Positions 1 to 7,300 of a DNA stretch of 15,242 bases are shown one piece after another. The stretch is from positions 1-15,242 of the forward strand of contig DASYKE010000026.1 in NCBI GenBank assembly GCA_035995725.1. The letters run 5' to 3'. The notes below the pieces were generated by a model. The model had not been told where the DNA came from. It searched no databases and worked only from the letters and a program-made list of their open reading frames with translations. How positions within the stretch are numbered: position 1 is the first letter of the stretch; each line of letters begins with the position of its first letter. Origin of the DNA: JAQGLW01 sp035995725 (GTDB lineage Bacteria; Pseudomonadota; Gammaproteobacteria; Burkholderiales; Burkholderiaceae_D). The position numbers were made by a program, and so were the translations under genes.

Positions 1-1226
1 CAACAGCTTTTCCATCACTGTGTACAAGCGCCTGGCCCCGATATTCTCGGTTTTCTCATTGACTGAAAATGCGATCTCCGCCAGGCGCTGGATGCCGCCC
101 TGTTCGAATTCTATATTTACGCCTTCCGTTGCCAGCAGCGCTTCATATTGCTTGGTCAGACACGCATCGGTGCCGGTCAGAATGCGCTCGAAATCGGCAA
201 TCGACAAGGAATCGAGTTCGACCCGGATCGGAAAACGGCCTTGCAGTTCTGGAATCAGATCGGACGGCTTGGCAAGATGAAATGCACCTGACGCGATGAA
301 TAAAATATGATCGGTCTTGATCATTCCATACTTCGTGTTGACGGTTGTACCCTCGACCAGCGGCAGCAAATCGCGCTGCACGCCGGCACGTGAACATCGG
401 CGCCGCCCACTTCGGAACGGGAAGCGATCTTGTCGATTTCATCCAGGAAAACGATTCCGTTCTGTTCGACGTTGGCAATCGCTTTTTGTTTCAGTTCATC
501 GTCGTTGATCAGCTTGGCCGCTTCTTCGTCGATCAGCAGTTTCAGCGCTTCGCCGATCTTTACCTTGCGGGTTTTCTTGCGGCTGCCGCCGATGCCGGAA
601 AACATCGATTTGATCTGTTCGGTCATCTCTTCCATGCCGGGCGGCGCCATGATTTCCATATGCGGTCCGGCTTCGGCCAGCTCGATCTCGATCTCGCGAT
701 CATTGAGCGCTCCTTCGCGCAAGCGCTTGCGAAAAGTCTGGCGCGCGGTGTTGCCTGTCTGCGCGTCGCCCTCCGCCTGCGAGCCTGAACTCGTATTGAA
801 ACCAAAATCGCGTGCCGGCGGCACCAGGATATCGATCACGCGGTCTTCTGCGGCATCTTCGGCGCGCGAGCGCACCTTGCGCATTTCGGATTCGCGCGTT
901 TGCTTGATGCCGATATCGATCAAATCGCGAATGATCGTGTCGACGTCACGGCCGACATAGCCGACTTCGGTGAATTTGGTGGCTTCGATCTTGATGAACG
1001 GTGCATCGGCCAGCTTCGCCAGTCGGCGCGCGATCTCGGTTTTGCCGACGCCGGTCGGGCCGATCATCAAAATGTTCTTGGGCGTGATTTCATGGCGCAA
1101 CGGTTCGGCCACTTGCTGCCGGCGCCAGCGGTTACGTAATGCAATCGCCACTGCGCGCTTGGCACGTGCCTGGCCGACCACATGTTTGTCGAGTTCGAAG
1201 ACAATTTCCTGCGGGGTCATGTTCAT
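1..1226 (-). pseudogene. hslU: hslU, HslVU protease ATPase; frameshifted and cut by the window edge
   Basis: HslU is the AAA+ unfoldase ring that feeds proteins to the HslV peptidase in the cytoplasm. The first 278 codons read cleanly from the ATG at 1224-1226. They contain Walker A GPTGVGKTE (56-64), the pore motif GYVG (89-92), the inserted I-domain (about 110-240) and Walker B IVFLDEID (258-265). After GGADV (codon ending at 393) the frame is lost. Shifting by one base at about 391-395 restores the family sequence (SRAGVQRDLLPLVEGTT, then NTKYGMIKTDHILF) and it stays open to position 1, where it reads ARRLYTVMEKLL. About 409 of the usual ~443 residues are therefore present, and the last ~34 lie outside the window. 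As written, the protein would end in an unrelated tail just after Walker B and lose sensor 1 and the C-terminal domain. This is either a real inactivating deletion or a one-base sequencing error; everything else looks under selection. The start could also be the ATG at 1218-1220 (MTPQEIV). The gene lies 36 bp downstream of hslV. Confidence 0.93.
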
Positions 1227-1262
1227 GGTATCTTGCGAGAGGTTACGTTAGGGAACGGCACG

Positions 1263-1799
1263 TCATTCCAGTGTTTCAATCGTATGCTGCAGGTTGGTAT
1301 AGATACATAATTCGCCTGCGATCGTCAGAGATTTTTTGACAATGTCGAGCGGCGACAATTCGGTGTTTTCCTGCAGTGCTTTTGCTGCCGACTGTGCAAA
1401 TGTGCCGCCGGACCCGATGGCGCCGATTCCGTCTTCGGGTTCCAGTACATCGCCGTTGCCCGTGATGACCAGAGTTGATTCACGGTCCGCCACCAGCAGC
1501 ATTGCTTCCAGCCGCCGCAGCATGCGGTCGGTACGCCAGTCTTTGGCAAGCTCTACCGATGCACGCATCAGATGACCCTGATGCTTTTCCAGTTTCCCTT
1601 CGAATCGCTCCAGTAGCGTGAACGCATCTGCCGTGCCGCCGGCAAATCCGGCCAAAACCTTGCCTTGATATAACTTGCGTACTTTGCGCGCGCTGCCTTT
1701 CATAACGACATTGCCGAGCGTTACCTGGCCATCGCCGCCGAGCGCGACGATGTTGCCACGCCGCACCGACAAAATGGTCGTGCCATGAAATTGTTCCAT
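1263..1799 (-). CDS. hslV: HslV, ATP-dependent protease peptidase subunit
   Basis: HslV is the proteasome-like threonine peptidase of the HslVU complex, a double hexamer in the cytoplasm capped by HslU. The 178-residue product has the full family layout: a short leader MEQFHG, then TTILSVRR, in which Thr7 should become the catalytic N-terminal threonine after removal of the leader. GDGQ follows at 22-25, the active-site lysine region VMKG at 32-35, GFAGGTADAF at 51-60 and GSGG at 129-132. The longer leader before the threonine is normal in betaproteobacteria; E. coli has only Met. The gene is intact, and hslU follows after 36 bp, so the two are one operon. A sigma-32-like promoter lies 83 bp upstream. 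If hslU really is broken, HslV has no dedicated ATPase here. Confidence 0.97.
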   Translation of the reverse strand: MEQFHGTTILSVRRGNIVALGGDGQVTLGNVVMKGSARKVRKLYQGKVLAGFAGGTADAFTLLERFEGKLEKHQGHLMRASVELAKDWRTDRMLRRLEAMLLVADRESTLVITGNGDVLEPEDGIGAIGSGGTFAQSAAKALQENTELSPLDIVKKSLTIAGELCIYTNLQHTIETLE

Positions 1800-1833
1800 G
1801 CTTGCCTCTGAAATGAAGAGTGGCCCGATGATG

Positions 1834-1908
1834 TTGCAATCGGGGTCGCAGCCGAGGTTGTAATCGGGTAACGAACTAGAAAAATGGGGACGGACGATCC
1901 GATTACAA
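1834..1908. repeat. Three copies of TTGYAATCGG around the hslV promoter and leader
   Basis: On the plus strand TTGCAATCGGGG (1834-1845) and TTGTAATCGGG (1858-1868) are direct copies 24 bases apart. CCGATTACAA (1899-1908) is an exact inverted copy of TTGTAATCGG (1858-1867) and overlaps the -35 element of the heat-shock promoter. In the transcript CCCGAT (from 1844-1839) could also pair with ATCGGG (from 1829-1824), giving a small 5'-UTR hairpin with a 9-nt loop. The copies may be binding sites or RNA structure; the function is unknown. Confidence 0.5.
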
Positions 1909-1909
1909 G
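1882..1909 (-). promoter_or_regulatory. Sigma-32 (RpoH)-type heat-shock promoter for hslVU
   Basis: On the minus strand CTTGTAA (1909-1903) is followed after 13 bases by CCCCATTT (1889-1882). The known heat-shock consensus is CTTGAAA, 13-17 bases, CCCCATNT. The -10 element matches fully and the -35 differs at one base. It sits just downstream of the STAS gene and points at hslV, leaving a leader of about 75 nt. HslVU is a classic sigma-32 target, so the placement fits. Confidence 0.7.
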
Positions 1910-1934
1910 GTGCCGGGGCAGCACCAGTGTTTCG

Positions 1935-3362
1935 TCAATGCTTGCGCGGCAGGATGCGTACGATATCTTTTAGGCCCATTACAATGAATAACGCAGCAAC
2001 GAGATGGTTGACATGGTGTAATTCAATGATTTTGCCTTCGCCGGTGAGCGGCGCCAGACCGCTTAACAATTGTCCTGCGGCGTTGAGGTCGACCCGGTTC
2101 AAGCGCGAACAATCGAGAACCGCAGGATTATGGCCTGCCGCGAACGCCGTTATTGCGCTTATCAACTGATCTGTCTTGCCTTCGATGATGGGCGGCATCA
2201 TGAAGCAGTCGGATACCACGTCAGCCGACGCGTTTTCTTCTGCCGCGGTCGTCACTTTGTTTTTCGGCGCGACGAACGCGGGTGGCGATACTTCAAACGT
2301 GACGCAGTAATCGATGCTGGCTTCCTCGAATTCCTTTTCCTTGTTCAAGAGCCGCAGAATTTCAAGCAATAATAACCAGGGCGCTTCGGTTTCATCGCGC
2401 CGGCCGACCTGCAGGATGGAACGGATTTTGATAGCCAGTTCCGGTGCGCCGACCAGGATCAGGTCATGCTCGGAGCTTTGCAGTTTCTTCAATATCCGCA
2501 GCAACAGGCCGCATCCAATCGGATCGACTTCGGTCACGCGCGAAAATTCGAGACGTAAAACACGAGAGCTTTCGGCCTGTTTCTGTGCGCGCTCGAGCAG
2601 TTTGATGATATTGCTGCTGTCGAGTTTTCCGGTGAAGGGAATCGTGGGCGTCGCACCTTTCCGCACGGCCGGAGCCGCCTGCGATCCGAGCTGGCTCGGT
2701 TTGACCCATGCCGGTGGCGATGTCTCGAATTTGCTCGCATATTCGATCGACAGGCTGTCGAATTGCTGCTGCTTGCCGGTGATCTGATACAGATCGAACA
2801 GCATCCACCATGTGGCTCTGGCGCTATTGGGCGTGTCGTCGTGGATTGCACCTTGCAGCATTTGTTCGACCATCTCTGCCTGGTCATTTGCAAACAGAAT
2901 CGCCGCTTCTTCGATCACTTGCGGGACTTCGGAATTGGCTACTTCGATCGCGACCGATTTGCGTTCCTCTCCCAGCAGGAAGTCGGTGCTCATGCCCATG
3001 GTCGGCAATGTGGCCTCAAATGACGCAGGAAGCGGCTGTTGACCTTTGCCCGGTTTTCTGGATTTATCGGCGGGGGATGCCGCTCGCTGCATGGCTGGCC
3101 GCGGGCCCGACATTATGCTGTTGGCGGCCAGTCCGGGGCTGAATTCGGACGACATCTCGGATTCGATGGCATCTATTTTCTTTGCAGTCGCGGTTGCGCG
3201 TGCGACGTTGTGTTGAACCTGTTTCGAGCGTGCGGTGTTGTCGGGTGCAATTTTTGCGCGCGCGGCGCCCACATCGCGTTTTGTTTGCGATGAGCTCTTG
3301 TCCGCGGGTGACTGCGCCGGCTGACCGTCTTCTTTTTTTCCAAAGAGCCCGAAAATCGCCAC
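1935..3362 (-). CDS. Double-STAS-domain protein with duplicated helical module
   Basis: This 475-residue protein has no signal peptide or membrane segment and is probably cytoplasmic. Residues 1-115 are a low-complexity, Ala/Lys/Ser-rich tail after the opening MAIFGLFGKK. The rest is a tandem repeat of two modules. Each has a helical segment of TPR-like look (WWMLFDLYQITG at 185-196; WLLLLEILRLLN at 329-340) ending in a matching stretch (KFETSPPAWV at 211-220; TFEVSPPAFV at 355-364). Each is followed by a STAS/MlaB-like domain (about 238-325 and 388-472). The STAS cores show the usual hydrophobic strand plus Asp and Gly turn (RVTEVDPIGCGLLLRIL; RLNRVDLNAAGQLLSGL). STAS domains commonly act in anti-anti-sigma switches or as accessory lipid/transport modules, but neither copy has a clear phosphorylatable Ser/Thr at the usual place, so the role is open. 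The start is GTG at 3360-3362, preceded by AGGAAAA two bases away. It lies upstream of hslV, which has its own promoter. Confidence 0.85.
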   Translation of the reverse strand: MAIFGLFGKKEDGQPAQSPADKSSSQTKRDVGAARAKIAPDNTARSKQVQHNVARATATAKKIDAIESEMSSEFSPGLAANSIMSGPRPAMQRAASPADKSRKPGKGQQPLPASFEATLPTMGMSTDFLLGEERKSVAIEVANSEVPQVIEEAAILFANDQAEMVEQMLQGAIHDDTPNSARATWWMLFDLYQITGKQQQFDSLSIEYASKFETSPPAWVKPSQLGSQAAPAVRKGATPTIPFTGKLDSSNIIKLLERAQKQAESSRVLRLEFSRVTEVDPIGCGLLLRILKKLQSSEHDLILVGAPELAIKIRSILQVGRRDETEAPWLLLLEILRLLNKEKEFEEASIDYCVTFEVSPPAFVAPKNKVTTAAEENASADVVSDCFMMPPIIEGKTDQLISAITAFAAGHNPAVLDCSRLNRVDLNAAGQLLSGLAPLTGEGKIIELHHVNHLVAALFIVMGLKDIVRILPRKH

Positions 3363-3386
3363 GGTTTTCCTGTTGTTAATCCGTTA

Positions 3387-3422
3387 ATTATAATTTCACT
3401 GGGGAAACAATTAGAATTATAA
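3387..3422 (-). promoter_or_regulatory. AT-rich candidate promoter of the STAS gene with inverted repeat
   Basis: Two TATAAT hexamers occur on the minus strand, at 3392-3387 and 3421-3416, upstream of the GTG start at 3362. They lie in the arms of an imperfect inverted repeat (TTATAATTTC at 3389-3398; GAATTATAA at 3414-3422). No convincing -35 element is spaced correctly for either, so the exact promoter is uncertain. Confidence 0.35.
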
Positions 3423-3600
3423 CGCCATAAAGATACCACAAGGCAAGTAGATCAGACGCCGGCGTATCGTCTTGGTTTGCGATTTATCAAATAATGTTGT
3501 CTTTCCAAAAAAGTTTTCCAAAACCGGACATGTGCGCCGACAAGAAATCCAACCCTGAAGCGGTGCAACATCCTAGAGTGCAGAGTCTGGAAAGACATGG
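3423..3600. other. Non-coding stretch with a 10-bp inverted repeat
   Basis: No plausible coding frame is visible. TGTCTTTCCA (3498-3507) is repeated exactly inverted as TGGAAAGACA (3588-3597), 80 bases apart. TTTCCAAAA is repeated directly at 3502-3510 and 3515-3523. No transposase or target-site duplication is seen. Confidence 0.4.
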
Positions 3601-3604
3601 CGTT

Positions 3605-3784
3605 TTATCTTGCCGAAACGGCTGACGCGTCCGTCAGGCGATAATACAAGCCCATATGATCATCCAATGTGCTCAGTTTACCGGACAGCACGACCGGTTC
3701 GAACGTGTATTTAATCGGTGTCCTGGTCCTGACTTCGACCACGCCTTCAGGGTGGGCAGGATGGGATCTTTCGACTTCACCTGC
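3605..3784 (-). pseudogene. Start-less gene remnant, possibly the C-terminus of a DUF3299-like protein
   Basis: A 59-codon frame without any start codon runs between in-frame stops at 3785-3787 and 3605-3607. Its sequence looks like real protein: EGVVEVRTRTPIKYTFEPV, then VLSGKLSTLDDHMGLYYRL and TDASAVSAR. The pattern 'hydrophobic strand, xFEPVxLSGKL, GLYYRLTDA' resembles, from memory, the end of DUF3299-type periplasmic proteins, which occur beside ABC-transporter genes. The N-terminal part of such a protein is not found upstream in any frame, so this is read as the tail of a deleted gene. The family assignment is tentative. Confidence 0.35.
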
Positions 3785-4150
3785 TTACCTTGACCAGCGT
3801 TTCCCAGGGTACGAAGCCTCTTATGATGAACTTTAATGCTTGTGCTTCATCGGACAACCTGCCGATGGCCAGCCCTTTACACCTCTTGGCCAATTCGGCA
3901 TGGCATGCTTCTTCATCTTTGCCGGATGCCAGGCATTGCGCAGCAGCCTGATGCATGGCGACGATCGCCTTGTGCTGCTCGACGGCCGTTTTCAGGAGCG
4001 CGAGATTCTCTCTCACGCGTGCCGGCAGTGCAGCGGCGAACCTTTGGCGTCAGCCGCCAGATCGATTCCCTACGCGTTGCGCAAAGTGCTGTCCTGTAGT
4101 TGCGTGGACGCTGACACGACAAAGGTCATCATCGCGATACCGACCGCCAT
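3777..4150 (-). pseudogene. Decayed small secreted protein gene
   Basis: On the minus strand an ATG at 4148-4150 opens a frame with a signal-peptide-like start, MAVGIAMMTFVVSAS, then TQLQDSTLRNA and a stop (4070-4072). The same frame continues after the stop as GIDLAADAKGS. Moving one frame over, the text goes on as FAAALPARVRENLALLKTAV, EQHKAIVAMHQAAAQCLASG and KDEEACHAELAKRCKGLAIG (down to about 3860). It then passes into an unrelated-looking tail ending at 3777. The cysteine-containing, helix-forming stretch reads as one small exported protein broken by one stop and at least one frameshift. The part from 4016 to 3777 is open with a GTG start (79 residues), but it has no signal peptide of its own. 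No family was recognised. It could alternatively be a short live gene, but the broken upstream continuation argues for decay. Confidence 0.4.
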
Positions 4151-4487
4151 CGGCAGCAGATGAGCGCGCGGTGGTCAACGATTTGTGGCGCAGCGATTTG
4201 ACGACAAGCGACAATCCATTGAGATGCGCATCGACCGGTATTACGCGGCTGCCGTTCGTGGACCGGCTGCATCACCGTAGCGCCCGGCAATGCCGCGAAC
4301 ACGCGTGTTTCGTGCGTTGCGCCGACACAGCGACGCATCGGCCCGCGCAGTCTGCGTTGCCAGCAAGGCGATCGCTGCGCCGCATGCGGCGTCACATGGT
4401 TGCATCTTACACAAATGATTCAGCGTGCGGACAGAAATGCCCCACGTTTTGCAGAGTCCGGTGCTCCGAATCGAATTCGGAACAAGA
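4151..4487. other. Gene-poor stretch with possible further gene debris
   Basis: No intact gene is visible. On the minus strand two scraps look protein-like. About 4395-4335 reads AAIALLATQTARADA, which is signal-peptide-like but has no start codon. About 4256-4165 reads VIPVDAHLNGLSLVVKSLR then HKSLTTA, reminiscent of the N-terminus of FtsX/MacB-type ABC permeases; the rest of any such gene is missing. A short dyad, TCCGAAT-CGA-ATTCGGA (4465-4481), lies just after the dksA stop. It has no T-tract, so it is not a convincing terminator. Confidence 0.3.
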
Positions 4488-5495
4488 TCAGTCGCCGTAC
4501 AGCTTCTGCTTGAGTTCGCGCCGTTGCTGTGCTTCGAGTGACAGGGTCGCGGTAGGACGGGCCAGCAGGCGCGGGATGCCGATCGGTTCGCCGGTCTCTT
4601 CGCACCAGCCGTAATCGCCGGAATCGATGCTGGCGATCGATTGCTGTACTTTCTTCAGCAGTTTGCGTTCACGATCGCGAGTGCGCAATTCGAGCGCATG
4701 CTCTTCCTCAATGGTCGCACGGTCGGCCGGATCGGGCACCAGCACGGTCTCGCGCAGGTGCTCGGTGGTCTCGCCGGCGTTTTTCAGCAATTCTTTTTCA
4801 AGCTGCTGCAAGCGCGCCTTGAAGAAGGCCAGTTGGTCCGCGTTCATGTAATCCTTGTCGCTCATCTTGAGGAGTTGCGCTTCGGAGAGCAGGACGCCGT
4901 CGGTTGCGACGGTCGGGGTCGGTTTAGTTGTCTTGGTTGCCACTTCGCTTACTTTCGAAACTACGGTTTGTTCAATTTTATTTGCTAATCCGGCAGCAGG
5001 TTTGTCGCTGCTCATACTTACGCCAGATTGCTTTGCTTCACTTACGACAATCGCCGTCGTTCTTACGGCGGGTACAACGGGTTTGCGGTTCGCATCGGTT
5101 CGGGCGGACGCTTCCATCATCTTCACCGTACCGGTGTCAGCTGCTGCTGCCTTTTTCGCCTTCATGGCGCTTGCCACAGATTTGGGAGCCGATTTGGATA
5201 CCGGCTTCCTGCCAGCTTTCAATGCGGATTTGGCTTGCGGTTTCGCCGTGTTTTTTACCGTTGCCCTGACCGGTTTTGCCGCAGCTTTCGCCACTGTTTT
5301 CGCGGGTTTGGCTCCCGGTTTCAGGGCGGTGGTTATTTTTTTTACCAATTTCCTGGCCACTCTTTTCAGCGTGGATTCGCCAGCGGTCTTGCCGGTCAGC
5401 TTGGGCTTGGCCACCGCAACCGGCTTGGTCGCGGTTTTGCCCGGATTTTTGGCAACGGTGCTTTTTCTGACCGATTTTGTAACGGTTGCGTTCAT
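4488..5495 (-). CDS. dksA: DksA-family transcription factor with a long histone H1-like N-terminal tail
   Basis: DksA enters the RNA polymerase secondary channel and, with ppGpp, resets promoter choice. The DksA core occupies residues about 200-335 of 335. It has the entry helix SEAQLLKMSDKDYMN, the coiled coil with tip motif DPADRATIEEE (255-265), RTRDRERKLLKKVQ, and the C-terminal finger YGWCEETGEPIG...RPTATLSLEAQ. Only one of the four zinc cysteines remains (C298), as is usual for alpha- and betaproteobacterial DksA, so the finger probably folds without zinc. The odd part is residues 1-199: a Lys/Ala/Pro/Thr-rich tail with many AKP/KPV/AAK units (dense at 1-120). It resembles the basic tails of H1-like nucleoid proteins and is far longer than the ~20-60 residues typical of relatives. 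The start is supported by GAGGA eight bases upstream of the ATG; the internal Met161 has no ribosome-binding site. The gene follows cobW after 113 bp. Confidence 0.92.
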   Translation of the reverse strand: MNATVTKSVRKSTVAKNPGKTATKPVAVAKPKLTGKTAGESTLKRVARKLVKKITTALKPGAKPAKTVAKAAAKPVRATVKNTAKPQAKSALKAGRKPVSKSAPKSVASAMKAKKAAAADTGTVKMMEASARTDANRKPVVPAVRTTAIVVSEAKQSGVSMSSDKPAAGLANKIEQTVVSKVSEVATKTTKPTPTVATDGVLLSEAQLLKMSDKDYMNADQLAFFKARLQQLEKELLKNAGETTEHLRETVLVPDPADRATIEEEHALELRTRDRERKLLKKVQQSIASIDSGDYGWCEETGEPIGIPRLLARPTATLSLEAQQRRELKQKLYGD

Positions 5496-5608
5496 GTCCT
5501 TATCCTCAATGAACTGCCCAACGCACTGACTTCATCAGGTGCCGCATGCAATTTTTTTGCTGTCCCCGCTTTTTGTATTGCCCCTCCGCGCATCAAAACC
5601 ACGGTAGT

Positions 5609-6676
5609 TTATACCAAACATAGTTCCAGACCCTGAATAAAAATTTCTTTCGGCAAATCCTTCCCGATAAACACCATCTTGCTGCCACGCACCTCGGTAT
5701 CACCCCATTTCCCGCCGATATCGCTGCCCATCATCTGATGCACGCCCTGAAATACGACTTTGCGGTCGGCGCCGCTCATCCACAACACTCCTTTATAACG
5801 CAACATGCGCGGCCCGTAAACCTGTACCATGCCGCCGAGAAATTCATCCAGTTTGGCACTGTCGAACGGACGTGTGCTCTTGAAGACGAATGCTGCAATG
5901 TCGTCGGTGTGGCTGGTGCCGCCCGGGCGGCGGTGCGCATGTTGGCGGCCGTCGTTCCGATGACCATGGTCATGGTCACAATGATCGTCGCAGTCGTGAT
6001 GCTCGTGTTCATGCAGTTCCGCAGCCAGGAAATCGGGGTCGATTTCAAGTTTTTCATTCAAATTGAAACCACGGATATCGAGCACATCGCCAATCGGCGC
6101 GCGGCCAAAATCGGCCTTATTGATCGGCGCGCGCGGATTGATGCGCTTCAGACGAGCGGTCAAGGTTGCGATTTCATCGGTGCCGACCAGATCGGTTTTC
6201 GACAACAGCATCTTGTCGGCGAAACCCACCTGGCGCTGCGCTTCTTCATGCTGGTCAAGCTGTTGCATTGCGTGCCGGGCATCGACCACGGTGATGATCG
6301 CATCGAGCAGGTAGTGCATCGCCACTTCTTCATCCATGAAAAACGTCTGCGCCACCGGTCCCGGATTGGCCAGCCCTGTGGTTTCGATAATGACCCGGTC
6401 GAAGTGCAATTCGCCGGCGTTGCGTTTTTGCGACAGCGTGCTGAGCGCGACAATCAAATCCCCACGAACGGTACAGCAAATGCAGCCATTGTTCATTTCG
6501 ACAATTTGCTCGGTGCTGTCCTGCACCAGGATTTCATTGTCGATATTTTCCTGACCGAACTCGTTCTCGATAACGGCAATTTTATAACCGTGCTGCTCGT
6601 GCAGGATGCGGTTGAGCAGGGTGGTTTTGCCGGCACCGAGAAAGCCGGTCAATATGGTAGTTGGAATCAGTGCCAT
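5609..6676 (-). CDS. CobW/COG0523-family metal-chaperone GTPase
   Basis: The 355-residue protein belongs to the G3E GTPases that insert or deliver metals in the cytoplasm. Visible motifs are Walker A GFLGAGKT (11-18), the metal-binding CxCC motif GCICC (C65, C67, C68), Walker B ETTG (98-101), and SKTD (159-162) as the guanine-specificity motif. A His/Asp-rich loop (about 222-249, including HEHEHH and DHDHGH) probably binds metal. The CobW C-terminal domain follows (about 258-350). Members with a His-rich loop next to Fur/Zur-type regulators are usually zinc-related (ZigA/YeiR/ZNG1-like) rather than cobalamin enzymes, and no cobalamin gene is near. It starts 19 bp after the Fur-family gene, so the two are surely co-transcribed. 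No clear Shine-Dalgarno precedes its ATG, which suggests translational coupling. Confidence 0.92.
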   Translation of the reverse strand: MALIPTTILTGFLGAGKTTLLNRILHEQHGYKIAVIENEFGQENIDNEILVQDSTEQIVEMNNGCICCTVRGDLIVALSTLSQKRNAGELHFDRVIIETTGLANPGPVAQTFFMDEEVAMHYLLDAIITVVDARHAMQQLDQHEEAQRQVGFADKMLLSKTDLVGTDEIATLTARLKRINPRAPINKADFGRAPIGDVLDIRGFNLNEKLEIDPDFLAAELHEHEHHDCDDHCDHDHGHRNDGRQHAHRRPGGTSHTDDIAAFVFKSTRPFDSAKLDEFLGGMVQVYGPRMLRYKGVLWMSGADRKVVFQGVHQMMGSDIGGKWGDTEVRGSKMVFIGKDLPKEIFIQGLELCLV

Positions 6677-6695
6677 AAAATTAAACGATCACAAA

Positions 6696-7277
6696 TCAGC
6701 ATGCACAATCGGCGCACCATCCCTTGATGGTGAGTTCGATATCATGGCTTCGAAAGCCTTTTTCCAATGTTTCCTGCAATGCACTTTGCAATTGCCGGTG
6801 CAGCACCGATTGGCGCTTCGAAGATCCCGATATGGCTGCGCCGATCAACCCCATATCATCATTATTGTCGAGACAAAATACCTTTGCGCAAAGGGTACAT
6901 TTGAAATGCCCGTGCCGGTGCTGCGCCGGCTGGTGGCCGGCCTGAGGCGCATCGTCAGGCTCCACATGCTCGGTTCCGGCGCTGTAGCGAAACACGCGAT
7001 CATCGCCGGCAATCCTGTGCACCAATCCGGCATCGGTCAGACAATCGAGCGCGCGATACAGCGTGACACGGTCCGTGTCGGCAAGCGCATCCTGTAGATC
7101 CTGATGCGAAAAGGCGCAGCGTGCGCCCAGCAAGGTGGCGAGTACTTTTACCCGCGCCGCCGTAGTGCGCACCGAAGCGCCGCGCAGCCTGGCTTCGGCG
7201 ATCGTCTGGAAATACTGGATATCGCGCACCTGGTCACCGTGCATGCCGGCAGCGTCCGGTTTGGCTTTCTTTATCAT
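6696..7277 (-). CDS. Fur-family metal-responsive repressor (Zur-like)
   Basis: The 193-residue protein has the Fur layout. An N-terminal winged helix (about 25-100) has its recognition region at DRVTLYRALDCLTDAGLV (69-86). It is followed by a C-terminal dimerisation/metal domain with HRHGHFKCTLCAKVFCL (120-136), where C127-x2-C130 is the first half of the structural zinc site and C188-x2-C191 near the C-terminus (WCADCAC) the second. The His-rich start of the metal domain (H120, H122, H124) also fits metal binding. Operon linkage with a CobW GTPase argues for Zur-type zinc sensing, but Fur, Mur or Nur specificity cannot be settled from sequence alone. The ATG at 7275-7277 was chosen. Met12 is a possible later start. 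A promoter with an overlapping dyad lies just upstream. Confidence 0.88.
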   Translation of the reverse strand: MIKKAKPDAAGMHGDQVRDIQYFQTIAEARLRGASVRTTAARVKVLATLLGARCAFSHQDLQDALADTDRVTLYRALDCLTDAGLVHRIAGDDRVFRYSAGTEHVEPDDAPQAGHQPAQHRHGHFKCTLCAKVFCLDNNDDMGLIGAAISGSSKRQSVLHRQLQSALQETLEKGFRSHDIELTIKGWCADCAC

Positions 7278-7300
7278 AAAATTTACTCAATACTTCCGAG

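Noticed and set aside
4129..4395. 88-codon minus-strand frame as a gene
   Set aside because: No signal or domain, Arg/Cys-rich composition of an out-of-frame reading, and no ribosome-binding site.
4465..4481. Dyad after dksA as an intrinsic terminator
   Set aside because: The stem is short and AT-containing and no T-run follows on the minus strand.
4855..5529. 224-codon plus-strand frame that looks like a hydrophobic membrane protein
   Set aside because: It is the mirror of the Lys/Ala-rich DksA tail: AAA and GCN codons read as Phe and Ala/Gly on the other strand.
5738..6727. 329-codon plus-strand open frame
   Set aside because: It is entirely antisense to the CobW GTPase, whose motifs are complete; its translation looks like nothing coherent.
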